From the NCBI RefSeq assembly GCF_021531075.1, contig NZ_JADYTJ010000001.1, positions 62,001-126,000 of the forward strand: a DNA stretch of 64,000 nt, read 5' to 3'. Below the pieces are notes generated by a model. The model was not told the origin of the DNA. It saw only the letters and a program-made list of their open reading frames with translations, and ran no database searches. Both the position numbers and the translations under genes were made by a program. Origin of the DNA: Bacteroides caecigallinarum (GTDB lineage Bacteria > Bacteroidota > Bacteroidia > Bacteroidales > Bacteroidaceae). Below, piece by piece: positions 57,069 through 64,000 of this stretch (positions within the stretch are counted from its first letter, which is position 1; every line of letters begins with the position of its first letter).

Positions 57069-57922
57069 AAAATATACTCGTTACAGGTGCCAACGGCCAG
57101 CTTGGCAATGAAATGCGTATCCTGTCGGAATCATATCAGCAATACAGATATTTCTTTACAGACGTGGCAGAACTTGACATCTGCAATGAAAAGGCGGTAA
57201 TGGATTATGTAATGTCCAACGATATAGATATTATTGTCAATTGTGCCGCTTATACAGCTGTAGACAAGGCTGAAGACAATGTGGAACTGTGCAAAATGCT
57301 AAACCAGCAGGCTCCAGGCTTCCTTGCCAAGGCAGCTAAAGCCAGAAACGGATATTTCATTCAGGTATCAACCGATTATGTATTCGATGGGACTGCACAT
57401 ATCCCATACCGTGAGGATGAGGCTACATGCCCTAATTCAGTTTACGGTGTGACAAAGCTGGGCGGAGAGCAGGAAGCATTCAAGTATTGTCCTGAAACGA
57501 TGGTTATAAGGACTGCATGGCTGTATTCCTCTTTCGGCAATAATTTTGTAAAGACCATGATGCGTCTTGGAAGGGAAAGAGACACACTTGGTGTGATTTT
57601 CGATCAGATAGGAACTCCTACATATGCTCGCGACCTTGCGAAGGCTATATTTGCAGCAATAAACAAGGGTATCGTTCCTGGAGTATATCATTTCAGCAAC
57701 GAAGGTGTATGCTCATGGTATGATTTCACTAAGGCTATCCATGCCATAGCAGGCATTCAGGGATGTAATGTTAAACCGCTGCATACAGAAGATTATCCTA
57801 CAAAGGCTACACGTCCTCACTATTCCGTGCTCGACAAGACAAAGATTAAGGAAACATACGGAATAGAGATACCATACTGGATGGACAGTCTGAAGGAGTG
57901 TATGGAGATATTAATGAAGTAA
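57065..57922 (+). CDS. rfbD: dTDP-4-dehydrorhamnose reductase
   Basis: The 285-residue extended short-chain dehydrogenase performs the last step of dTDP-L-rhamnose synthesis. It has GANGQLGNEM at the N-terminus, NCAAYTAVDKAE, STDYVFDG, and the YxxxK pair in YGVTKLGGE. The other rhamnose genes (rfbA, rfbB, rfbC) are not in the window. The ATG overlaps the DUF4924 stop by four bases. The next gene, prfC, is separated by a palindromic AT-rich spacer. Confidence 0.93.
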   Translation: MKNILVTGANGQLGNEMRILSESYQQYRYFFTDVAELDICNEKAVMDYVMSNDIDIIVNCAAYTAVDKAEDNVELCKMLNQQAPGFLAKAAKARNGYFIQVSTDYVFDGTAHIPYREDEATCPNSVYGVTKLGGEQEAFKYCPETMVIRTAWLYSSFGNNFVKTMMRLGRERDTLGVIFDQIGTPTYARDLAKAIFAAINKGIVPGVYHFSNEGVCSWYDFTKAIHAIAGIQGCNVKPLHTEDYPTKATRPHYSVLDKTKIKETYGIEIPYWMDSLKECMEILMK

Positions 57923-57934
57923 ATATTAAATATA

Positions 57935-57992
57935 AGTTGTTAGATATTAGTTCTTAGTTTTTAGATCTAACAACTGACAACCAACGACTAAC
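57935..57992. repeat. Intergenic palindromic spacer
   Basis: AGTTGTTAGA (57935-57944) is the inverse of TCTAACAACT (57966-57975), and more AACAACTAA words follow. A related word pair is at 51943-51970. This looks like a small intergenic repeat family and not a terminator, because no T-run ends it. Confidence 0.5.
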
Positions 57993-58005
57993 AACTAAAT
58001 AATAT

Positions 58006-59574
58006 ATGAATCAGGAAATAGAAAGAAGACGTACGTTTGCCATTATCGCCCATCCTGATGCCGGAAAGACATCGTTGACAGAGAAACTGTTGCTTTTCGG
58101 AGGTCAGATTCAGGTGGCCGGTGCGGTAAAATCAAACAAAATCAAGAAAACAGCTACATCCGACTGGATGGACATCGAAAAGCAGCGTGGTATTTCCGTT
58201 ACCACATCCGTGATGGAGTTCGACTATAACGACTATAAGGTTAATATCCTTGATACTCCGGGTCACCAGGACTTTGCCGAAGATACTTACCGTACCCTTA
58301 CTGCTGTGGATAGTGTTATTATCGTTGTGGATGGTGCGAAGGGTGTGGAAAGTCAGACAAGGAAACTGATGGAAGTATGCCGTATGCGCAACACTCCGGT
58401 AATCATCTTTGTCAACAAAATGGACCGTGAGGCCAAAGACCCGTTCGATTTGCTTGACGAGCTTGAAGAAGAACTGGTTATTCAGGTACGTCCTCTTACA
58501 TGGCCTATCGAGAGTGGACCACGTTTCCGCGGTGTATATAATATATATGAACAGAAACTGAACCTTTTCCAGCCTTCGAAACAGGTTGTTACAGAAAAGG
58601 TAGAAGTTGATATCAATACAGAGGAACTGGACAATCATATCGGTAGTGACCTGGCAGACAAGCTGCGTGGTGAACTCGAACTGATTGACGGGGTATATCC
58701 TGAATTCAATGTAGAAGAGTATCTTAAGGGTGATGTTGCTCCGGTATTCTTCGGTTCTGCACTCAATAACTTCGGGGTTCAGGAATTGCTCGACTGTTTC
58801 GTAGAGATTGCTCCTAGTCCTCGTCCTGTTACAGCTGTTGAACGTACAGTAAATCCTGATGAGTCTAAGTTTACAGGCTTCATCTTCAAGATAACAGCTA
58901 ATATCGACCCAAACCACCGTTCTTGCGTGGCATTCTGTAAGGTATGTTCAGGTAAGTTCACCCGTAACATCCCTTATCTGCATGTACGTCATAACAAGAC
59001 AATGCGTTTCTCTTCGCCTACACAGTTCATGGCACAACGCAAGACTACTGTAGATGAAGCTTGGGCAGGCGATATCATTGGTTTGCCGGATAACGGTACA
59101 TTCAAGATTGGTGATACTCTGACAGAGGGTGAAAATCTTCACTTCAAAGGTCTTCCAAGTTTCTCGCCTGAGATGTTCAAATATATCGAGAATGCCGACC
59201 CGATGAAGACAAAACAGCTCAACAAAGGCATTGACCAGCTTATGGACGAAGGTGTGGCACAGCTTTTTGTCAACCAGTTCAACGGTCGTAAGATTATCGG
59301 TACTGTAGGTCAGTTGCAGTTTGAGGTAATCCAGTACCGTTTGGAGAATGAATACAATGCCAAGTGTCGTTGGGAGCCTGTGAGTCTTTACAAGGCATGC
59401 TGGATTGAAAGTGATGATCCGGAAGAACTTGAAGCATTCAAGAAACGTAAATACCAGTACATGGCAAAAGACCGCGAAGGAAGAGATGTATTCCTTGCCG
59501 ACAGTGGTTATGTGTTGCAGATGGCACAGATGGATTTCAAACACATCAAGTTCCACTTTACTTCTGAATTCTGA
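58006..59574 (+). CDS. prfC: Peptide chain release factor 3
   Basis: The 522-residue GTPase recycles release factors 1 and 2 from the ribosome. It has the G1 motif [22 protein letters not shown] (switch I), [14 protein letters not shown] (G3) and NKMDRE (G4). These and the length distinguish it from EF-G and from the longer LepA/TypA. A strong terminator follows. Confidence 0.96.
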   Translation: MNQEIERRRTFAIIAHPDAGKTSLTEKLLLFGGQIQVAGAVKSNKIKKTATSDWMDIEKQRGISVTTSVMEFDYNDYKVNILDTPGHQDFAEDTYRTLTAVDSVIIVVDGAKGVESQTRKLMEVCRMRNTPVIIFVNKMDREAKDPFDLLDELEEELVIQVRPLTWPIESGPRFRGVYNIYEQKLNLFQPSKQVVTEKVEVDINTEELDNHIGSDLADKLRGELELIDGVYPEFNVEEYLKGDVAPVFFGSALNNFGVQELLDCFVEIAPSPRPVTAVERTVNPDESKFTGFIFKITANIDPNHRSCVAFCKVCSGKFTRNIPYLHVRHNKTMRFSSPTQFMAQRKTTVDEAWAGDIIGLPDNGTFKIGDTLTEGENLHFKGLPSFSPEMFKYIENADPMKTKQLNKGIDQLMDEGVAQLFVNQFNGRKIIGTVGQLQFEVIQYRLENEYNAKCRWEPVSLYKACWIESDDPEELEAFKKRKYQYMAKDREGRDVFLADSGYVLQMAQMDFKHIKFHFTSEF

Positions 59575-59618
59575 TAATCAGCGTGTTATCGGATGTAGAA
59601 AAATTCACGAAAAAACGT

Positions 59619-59676
59619 GGGCAAATTCGAGTTAAAACGCGGGCAAGTTTTAACACGAATTTGCCCATGTTTTTTT
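59619..59676 (+). terminator. Terminator of prfC
   Basis: 20-base arms (59619-59638 with 59647-59666) pair with only one mismatch, followed by ATGTTTTTTT. One of the strongest hairpins in the window. Confidence 0.92.
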
Positions 59677-59725
59677 CAGGATTCTGGGAATAATTTTTTT
59701 GATTATAGAAAAAGTGGGTACTTAG

Positions 59726-59836
59726 TTTGACTTTGAGAACGAATTTCATAACTTTGTGAAAGAGGCCGGTCTCAGGTTCGAGCAGGAAATTCTGCCCGAG
59801 CATTATGTGGAGAGTTGCCTCATGAAGTTAATCTGA
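59726..59836 (+). pseudogene. Possible remnant of a gene 3' end
   Basis: After an in-frame TAG, a 36-codon frame reads FDFENEFHNFVKEAGLRFEQ and continues EILPEHYVES to TGA 59834-59836. Composition and hydrophobic pattern look protein-like, but there is no start codon or upstream frame. It may be the tail of a gene lost by deletion. I cannot name the family. Confidence 0.3.
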
Positions 59837-59852
59837 CTAAAATTTGTAGCTT

Positions 59853-60158
59853 ATGGAAATTGTACATGACGAAACAAAGAAACAGTTCAAGGTAGAAGTG
59901 GACGGTTATACCGCTCACGTAGCTTATCAGTTGACAGAAGACGGTGGCTTGGATATCCGCCACACCATAGTACCTGAAGAAATAGGCGGACGCGGGATAG
60001 CATCAGCTCTTGTAAAGGCTGCATACGATTATGCACGCTGCAAATGTCTGAAACCGGTTGCCACATGTGCTTATGCCGTAGTGTGGTTACAGCGTCATCC
60101 GGAATATCAGGGAGATGTAAGTTGTGATTATGGTGGTAAGGGTACTTGCGCAATTTGA
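59853..60158 (+). CDS. Small GNAT-family acetyltransferase (YjdJ-like)
   Basis: This 101-residue protein has the short single-domain form of GNAT, with VPEEIGGRGIASALVKAAYDYAR as the acetyl-CoA loop and VWLQRHPEY near the end. Its substrate is unknown. The palindrome TTGCGCAA ends inside its coding region and is repeated after the stop (60146-60153 and 60163-60170), possibly a weak terminator. Confidence 0.85.
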   Translation: MEIVHDETKKQFKVEVDGYTAHVAYQLTEDGGLDIRHTIVPEEIGGRGIASALVKAAYDYARCKCLKPVATCAYAVVWLQRHPEYQGDVSCDYGGKGTCAI

Positions 60159-60178
60159 ACAGTTGCGCAATATAATAT

Positions 60179-60289
60179 TTAAATCATATGGTTTGATTTT
60201 AACCATTTCTTTCCTGGAGGTGTAAGACACCATATCAGGAATATTACGCATGGTAGTCCTATTGCTGATAAAACAAATACTGCTTCCAT
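60179..60289 (-). CDS. Small 36-residue membrane protein, coupled to the DUF6722-like gene
   Basis: ATG at 60289-60287 overlaps the TAA of the upstream ORF by one base (TAATG). An AAGGAGGAAAAA sequence stands before it, the best ribosome-binding site in this part of the window. The protein has one hydrophobic helix (VFVLSAIGLPCVIFLIW) then TPPGKKWLKSN. Its strong site and overlap make translation likely. I know of no function. Confidence 0.6.
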   Translation of the reverse strand: MEAVFVLSAIGLPCVIFLIWCLTPPGKKWLKSNHMI

Positions 60290-60477
60290 TATTTTTCCTC
60301 CTTTTTATTACTTAATACTAAACCGGCTAAAAGTGTGGAACAAGCGACTAATAAACCTAAGATATATATTAATAGTTTACTTTCGCCTAGATCTTTAAAT
60401 AAAGATGCTATCACTATGCCTGTCAACACATATTTTGAGACATCTATAAGATAGGCTCCTAACTTCTCTTTCCACAT
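60289..60477 (-). CDS. DUF6722-like small membrane protein
   Basis: The 62-residue protein has two membrane helices (about residues 14-26 and 33-54, YVLTGIVIASLF and LLIYILGLLVACSTLLAGLVL). It resembles DUF6722, small proteins from Bacteroidales with no known function. A perfect promoter lies upstream, and a 36-residue ORF follows with overlapping stop and start. It is a two-gene unit, both very small and in the membrane. Confidence 0.7.
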   Translation of the reverse strand: MWKEKLGAYLIDVSKYVLTGIVIASLFKDLGESKLLIYILGLLVACSTLLAGLVLSNKKEEK

Positions 60478-60502
60478 ATAGTATTATATTTTAATATAAA
60501 GA

Positions 60503-60534
60503 CAAAAATAAAAAACATCTGTCAACTTTGCAAA
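60503..60534 (-). promoter_or_regulatory. Promoter of the DUF6722-like gene
   Basis: TTTG (60534-60531), 20 bases, then TATTTTTG (60510-60503) on the minus strand. It is a perfect consensus match, 25 bases before the ATG at 60477. Confidence 0.75.
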
Positions 60535-60549
60535 TTCTTTGTAGAATAG

Positions 60550-62352
60550 TTAATTATCTTCTATCACAATCCCCATCTTCTTCATTAGGAAACATGCGTT
60601 CATATTTTGGGCTATACCTTCACGTATCTTGTAACTGAAGTATAGCTCATTGTTTTTTATATCAGCTTCGAAACAGTAGTTCTTTATCTGGTCCGGGAAA
60701 TATTTTACCAGTTCACCAAGCAGCAAATCGTGAGTGGCAATTATACCGTTTGCCTTTAGAGTCATGAACTGACGTATAAGGCTGAATGAACCTTTCTGCT
60801 TGTCAGTAGAGTTTGTTCCTTTGAGAATCTCATCGAGGATGATAAACAGTTCGTCTCCCCTGTTGAGCATATCGATGATTCTTTTCAGACGTTTTAACTC
60901 CGCAAAGAAATACGACTCGTTATCGCTCAGCGAGTCTGATGTACGCAGACTTGTTATCAGCTGCACCGGATATATTTTCATTCTTTTGCAGCATGACGGA
61001 GCTCCGATACATGCCAGCAGATAGTTCACGCCTATTGTTCTCAGGTATGTGCTCTTTCCGGCCATGTTTGCTCCGGTAATAATCAGAAAATATGGCCTTG
61101 ATGGAATAAGTGCATCATTTTTTATACATTGTTCTTCAGGCATTAGCGGATGTCCCAGTTCTTCAGCTTCATAGCAGAATGGAGTATCTGTGATTTCGGC
61201 ATACTGGTAGCCGGGATGATTGTAGGCAAATGTTCCGAGAGAGCATAATGCATCCAGTTCGCCTACAGCCTCCAGCCATCCGGACAGGTATTTCCCATAC
61301 CGGTCTTTCCAAGACTCGATACGTATCATCTGACGTAATTGGAAGAACATACTTCCTTCAAGTATTACATACAGAATCTGATTATTGCGCAAGTCTAGCC
61401 TGTCCAGCTCTTTTGTCAGTGCATTAAGAGCTTCGGCAGGCGATTTACCGTCTATCTCAAGTCTCTTTATTATATCCTTTATTCCTTTGGCATTCCATTC
61501 CTCGCTTTGTGCCAGTGTTATCAGGCGAGCGTATGTGCTTAGTGTTTTAAGTTTTTTGCCATACTCTTCCTGAAGTGCAGTGGCACGCTTTATAACACTG
61601 AAACTCAGAATTACGAAAACTGAAAAGGCAAGTCCGAACCATGATATGGATATTATGTCTGCCAGTCCGCATATCAGCAGTATTATATTTATGGATGGAA
61701 CCAGCCATATCAATGCTTTTGCCCAAACGGATTTGGTAAGGGAACTTCCTGTTTCTGCCCATTTGCGGATGTCGCTGTCATCACTGTTTTCACTTCTGTT
61801 TATAAGTCCGGTGATGGCAAATTTCAGTCTGAAGTCATTTCTTTCTGCCAAATCCTTAACGCATTCCTGTCTTTCTTCTATGTCTTCCTTTTTGTGCAAA
61901 TGGTTTTCCATCCATCCCGCCAAAGTCGTTTTTCCTATGTGTGTACATGTACGGTTGATAGCCTGGAAGAGTGATTTGCGACCGAAAATATCAAGGTCGA
62001 ATGAATAAAGATGTTCTGCATCTGCAAATTCCTTGCCTTCGTCGAACTCCGAAAAGTCGTTGTTCAACCCCTTTAGTTCCTTGCTAAGGATATCTGCTTT
62101 TACTTCCAGCCATTGTTTGCGCATGAAGAAACGGCTGTGTACCTTTATCATTATGAGGAAAGGGATAAATGTGCAGCTGGCTCCGGTTATGATAGTCTGT
62201 GCGCTATAGCTCCATAGGGCGATGACTGTAGATATACAGCCCACGAAGAGCAGTATTCTTATAATACTTATATATAATATGGTTTTGTTTACCTTGTTCA
62301 GGTTCTGTTTAGTTTCAGATAGATTGTTGTTATACCATTCCTGTGGTCCCAT
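60550..62352 (-). CDS. Membrane-anchored MutS-like ATPase
   Basis: The 600-residue protein ends in a MutS-type ATPase: ITGANMAGKSTYLRTIG (P-loop), ESYFFAELKRLKRI, IILDEILKGTNSTDKQ and GIIATHDLLLGEL. In front there is no mismatch-binding domain. Instead two helix pairs (about residues 27-70 and 213-258) place it in the membrane, with a connector and a clamp-like helical region. This form is known in Bacteroidetes, but its role is not. It is transcribed divergently from the ogt-like gene. Confidence 0.88.
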   Translation of the reverse strand: MGPQEWYNNNLSETKQNLNKVNKTILYISIIRILLFVGCISTVIALWSYSAQTIITGASCTFIPFLIMIKVHSRFFMRKQWLEVKADILSKELKGLNNDFSEFDEGKEFADAEHLYSFDLDIFGRKSLFQAINRTCTHIGKTTLAGWMENHLHKKEDIEERQECVKDLAERNDFRLKFAITGLINRSENSDDSDIRKWAETGSSLTKSVWAKALIWLVPSINIILLICGLADIISISWFGLAFSVFVILSFSVIKRATALQEEYGKKLKTLSTYARLITLAQSEEWNAKGIKDIIKRLEIDGKSPAEALNALTKELDRLDLRNNQILYVILEGSMFFQLRQMIRIESWKDRYGKYLSGWLEAVGELDALCSLGTFAYNHPGYQYAEITDTPFCYEAEELGHPLMPEEQCIKNDALIPSRPYFLIITGANMAGKSTYLRTIGVNYLLACIGAPSCCKRMKIYPVQLITSLRTSDSLSDNESYFFAELKRLKRIIDMLNRGDELFIILDEILKGTNSTDKQKGSFSLIRQFMTLKANGIIATHDLLLGELVKYFPDQIKNYCFEADIKNNELYFSYKIREGIAQNMNACFLMKKMGIVIEDN

Positions 62353-62461
62353 GATTCCTGTTTTTATTTTGTCTGCGAAGATAATAAAGTTTTGAAAGTC
62401 TGTTTGTTTTATGCGGCGGATTTCATTTATTTTGTGATGTAATATAAATCAAGGTTAAGAA

Positions 62462-63004
62462 ATGAAGTTCAGAATAGAAAGAATGATGGAAAGTGAATAC
62501 CGGAATCTGAATATAGATTATGGATTTTACAGCACACCGGTTGGGGAAATTCTTGTGGCATCAACGTCACGCGGAATATGCTGTATAGAACTGGCTGATA
62601 ACCATGATGAGGCTTTGCAATTGCTTTGCAAAAGGTTTGCAAAATCTTTTCAAAGAATGTGTCATACGGAATATCACGATTGGGCTTTACGATTTTTCAG
62701 TAAAAATGAAAGACGGTCTTCCGATGAAATTGTTTTGCATCTATATGGTACGAATTTTCAGATAGAGGTATGGAGTGCATTGCTAGAAATACCTTTTGGT
62801 AAGACCTCTAACTACAGTGAAATAGCAAAAGCTATAAATAACCCAAAGGCATTGCGTGCCGTAGGAACAGCCATAGGAAGAAATCCAGTAGCTATACTTA
62901 TTCCTTGTCATAGGGTATTGCGTTCGGATGGTGGCATTGGAGGTTATTACTGGGGAATAGAAAAGAAGAAAATCCTTTTAGAATGGGAAAAACATGTAAG
63001 ATAG
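62462..63004 (+). CDS. ogt: Methylated-DNA-protein cysteine methyltransferase
   Basis: The 180-residue suicide repair protein takes methyl groups from O6-methylguanine. The acceptor cysteine is in IPCHRVLRSDG. Helix-turn-helix residues are in IPFGKTSNYSEIAKAI and RAVGTAIGRNPVAILI. No Ada-type N-terminal domain is present. ATG 62462 is the first codon of the frame, and ATG 62483 or 62486 would also fit. Lying next to a MutS-like ATPase is suggestive of DNA maintenance, but the two genes are divergent. Confidence 0.93.
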   Translation: MKFRIERMMESEYRNLNIDYGFYSTPVGEILVASTSRGICCIELADNHDEALQLLCKRFAKSFQRMCHTEYHDWALRFFSKNERRSSDEIVLHLYGTNFQIEVWSALLEIPFGKTSNYSEIAKAINNPKALRAVGTAIGRNPVAILIPCHRVLRSDGGIGGYYWGIEKKKILLEWEKHVR

Positions 63005-63034
63005 AGAAATTTAAGAAGCGTTAAGACGGTAGTA

Positions 63035-63066
63035 TATGGCAAGTATAAAATAATAGTATAACTTTG
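63035..63066 (+). promoter_or_regulatory. Promoter of the GH20 gene
   Basis: TATG (63035-63038), 20 bases, then TAACTTTG (63059-63066). The leader to ATG 63114 would be about 40 bases. Confidence 0.5.
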
Positions 63067-63113
63067 TAGCAGAGAAGTTTAATAATTGTTTCAACCTTAA
63101 AAATGGATACTTT

Positions 63114-64000
63114 ATGAGAAAAAACTATCTGAAAGTAATCTGTGCCGTATTTACTGCAGGTGTTATGGCGTCATGTGGAAATTCTGCCACAGAAATCAAA
63201 TCTTACAACGAAGGTATAAATATTATACCAAAGCCTCTTTCTCTTGAAGTAGGCAATGGTAGTTTCAAACTGAAGGACGGTATGTCTGTTCATGCTGCTG
63301 GTCAGGAAGAGAAAACAGTTGCCGAATATTTCATCTCAAAAATCAATCGTTCCACAGGCTTTGACATTCAGATTCGGGAAAACGGATGTATACGTCTGGA
63401 ACTGGATGCTTCAGCCACAATGGATGATGAGGGATATACTTTGAATGTAACTCCTGAGTCGGTAGTGGTAAAGGCTAAGACTGCCCAGGGGCTATTCTAC
63501 GGTATGCAGTCGTTCATGCAACTTTTGCCGGCAGAAATTGAAAGTCCCTCTGTAGTGAAGAATGTTCCTTGGGTGGCACAGGCTGTAGATATTACCGACG
63601 AACCTAAAATTGAATATAGAGGTCTGATGATAGATCCTTGCCGTCATTTATGACTGTAGACGATATAAAGAAACAGCTTGATGTTATGGCTCTGTTCAAA
63701 ATGAACCGTATGCATTGGCATCTCACAGAAGACCAGGGATGGAGAATTGAAATTAAGAAATATCCTAAACTGGCCGAAGTGGCGTCGAAGAGAATAGAAG
63801 CCGACGGAACCGAATACGGAGGTTACTATACCCAGGAAGAAGTAAAGGAAGTGGTGAAATATGCTTCGGACAGATTTATCACAGTAGTTCCGGAAATAGA
63901 ATTGCCTGGACATGAACTTGCAGCAATTGCCGCTTATCCTGAATTGTCGTGCAAAGGTCAGCCTGTCACTCCTCGTACAGTATGGGGGGTAGAGCACATT
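63114..64000 (+). pseudogene. GH20 beta-N-acetylhexosaminidase, frameshifted and cut by the window end
   Basis: The frame from 63114 gives a lipoprotein signal (AVFTAGVMASCG) and a GH20 N-terminal domain up to YRGLMIDPCRHL, then stops at TGA 63651-63653. Continuing from ATG 63650 in another frame gives MTVDDIKKQLDVMALFK, NRMHWHLTEDQGWRIE and VPEIELPGH, the expected catalytic-domain start. One extra T after CATTT would join the two as RHFMT. The loss of one T from a run is the simplest cause. Either the gene is inactivated, the T-run varies in the population, or the sequence has an error. The catalytic Asp-Glu pair would lie past the window end. Confidence 0.85.

Overview
This window comes from a chromosome of the order Bacteroidales, most likely Bacteroides, Phocaeicola or a close relative. 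Four things point there: two very long one-protein hybrid two-component regulators, type III glutamine synthetase, families restricted to Bacteroidetes (OstA-like, DUF3256, DUF4924, DUF6722), and repeated promoters of the Bacteroidetes type (TTTG near -33 and TAnnTTTG near -7) rather than the E. coli type. The DNA is AT-rich, especially between genes. No phage, insertion sequence, rRNA operon or CRISPR array is visible.

Layout. 1-12.4 kb is mostly plus strand: end of a periplasmic prolyl isomerase, an OstA-like protein, a small membrane protein, mutL, a DUF3256 protein, an M23/LysM peptidase, DUF1599 and DoxX proteins, tpiA, a SPOR protein and folE, meeting dnaG head-on. 12.4-19.3 kb is minus strand: mdh, a gene-free kilobase that may encode a non-coding RNA, the anaerobic ribonucleotide reductase genes nrdD-nrdG behind a cobalamin riboswitch, and the CCA-adding enzyme. 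19.6-26.1 kb holds a hybrid regulator with kduI (carrying a signal peptide) and a PTS-IIC-like transporter, a small uronate module. 26.4-33.0 kb is a six-gene operon for PAPS formation and use (cysQ, SLC13 permease, cysC, cysD, cysN, sulfotransferase) with no PAPS reductase in view. 33.1-38.5 kb: amino-acid permease, rsgA, frr, tRNA-Lys, a lipoprotein and superoxide dismutase.

38.9-43.8 kb is an ammonium-assimilation cluster: an outer-membrane barrel, P-II, AmtB and glutamine synthetase III. 43.9-47.7 kb: a phosphatase, a DUF2490 protein, a nitroreductase, then a complete cobalamin riboswitch with no ordinary gene behind it, and a chromate-transporter pair. 47.8-55.7 kb: a second hybrid regulator and purL. 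55.9-64 kb: lysE-type exporter, DUF4924, rfbD, prfC, a small GNAT protein, a DUF6722 protein coupled to a 36-residue ORF, a membrane-anchored MutS-like ATPase, a DNA methyltransferase-repair protein, and a GH20 hexosaminidase gene broken by a one-base frameshift and cut by the window end.

Most interesting: the orphan cobalamin riboswitch RNA (about 45.94-46.44 kb), the promoter-and-terminator-bounded purine-rich RNA candidate (about 13.78-14.12 kb), the sulfonation operon, the phased direct repeats next to the promoter of the uronate module, a P-II protein lacking the usual 2-oxoglutarate-site glutamine, and a four-unit 22-bp hairpin repeat after mutL. All calls are from reading the sequence; no database search was run.
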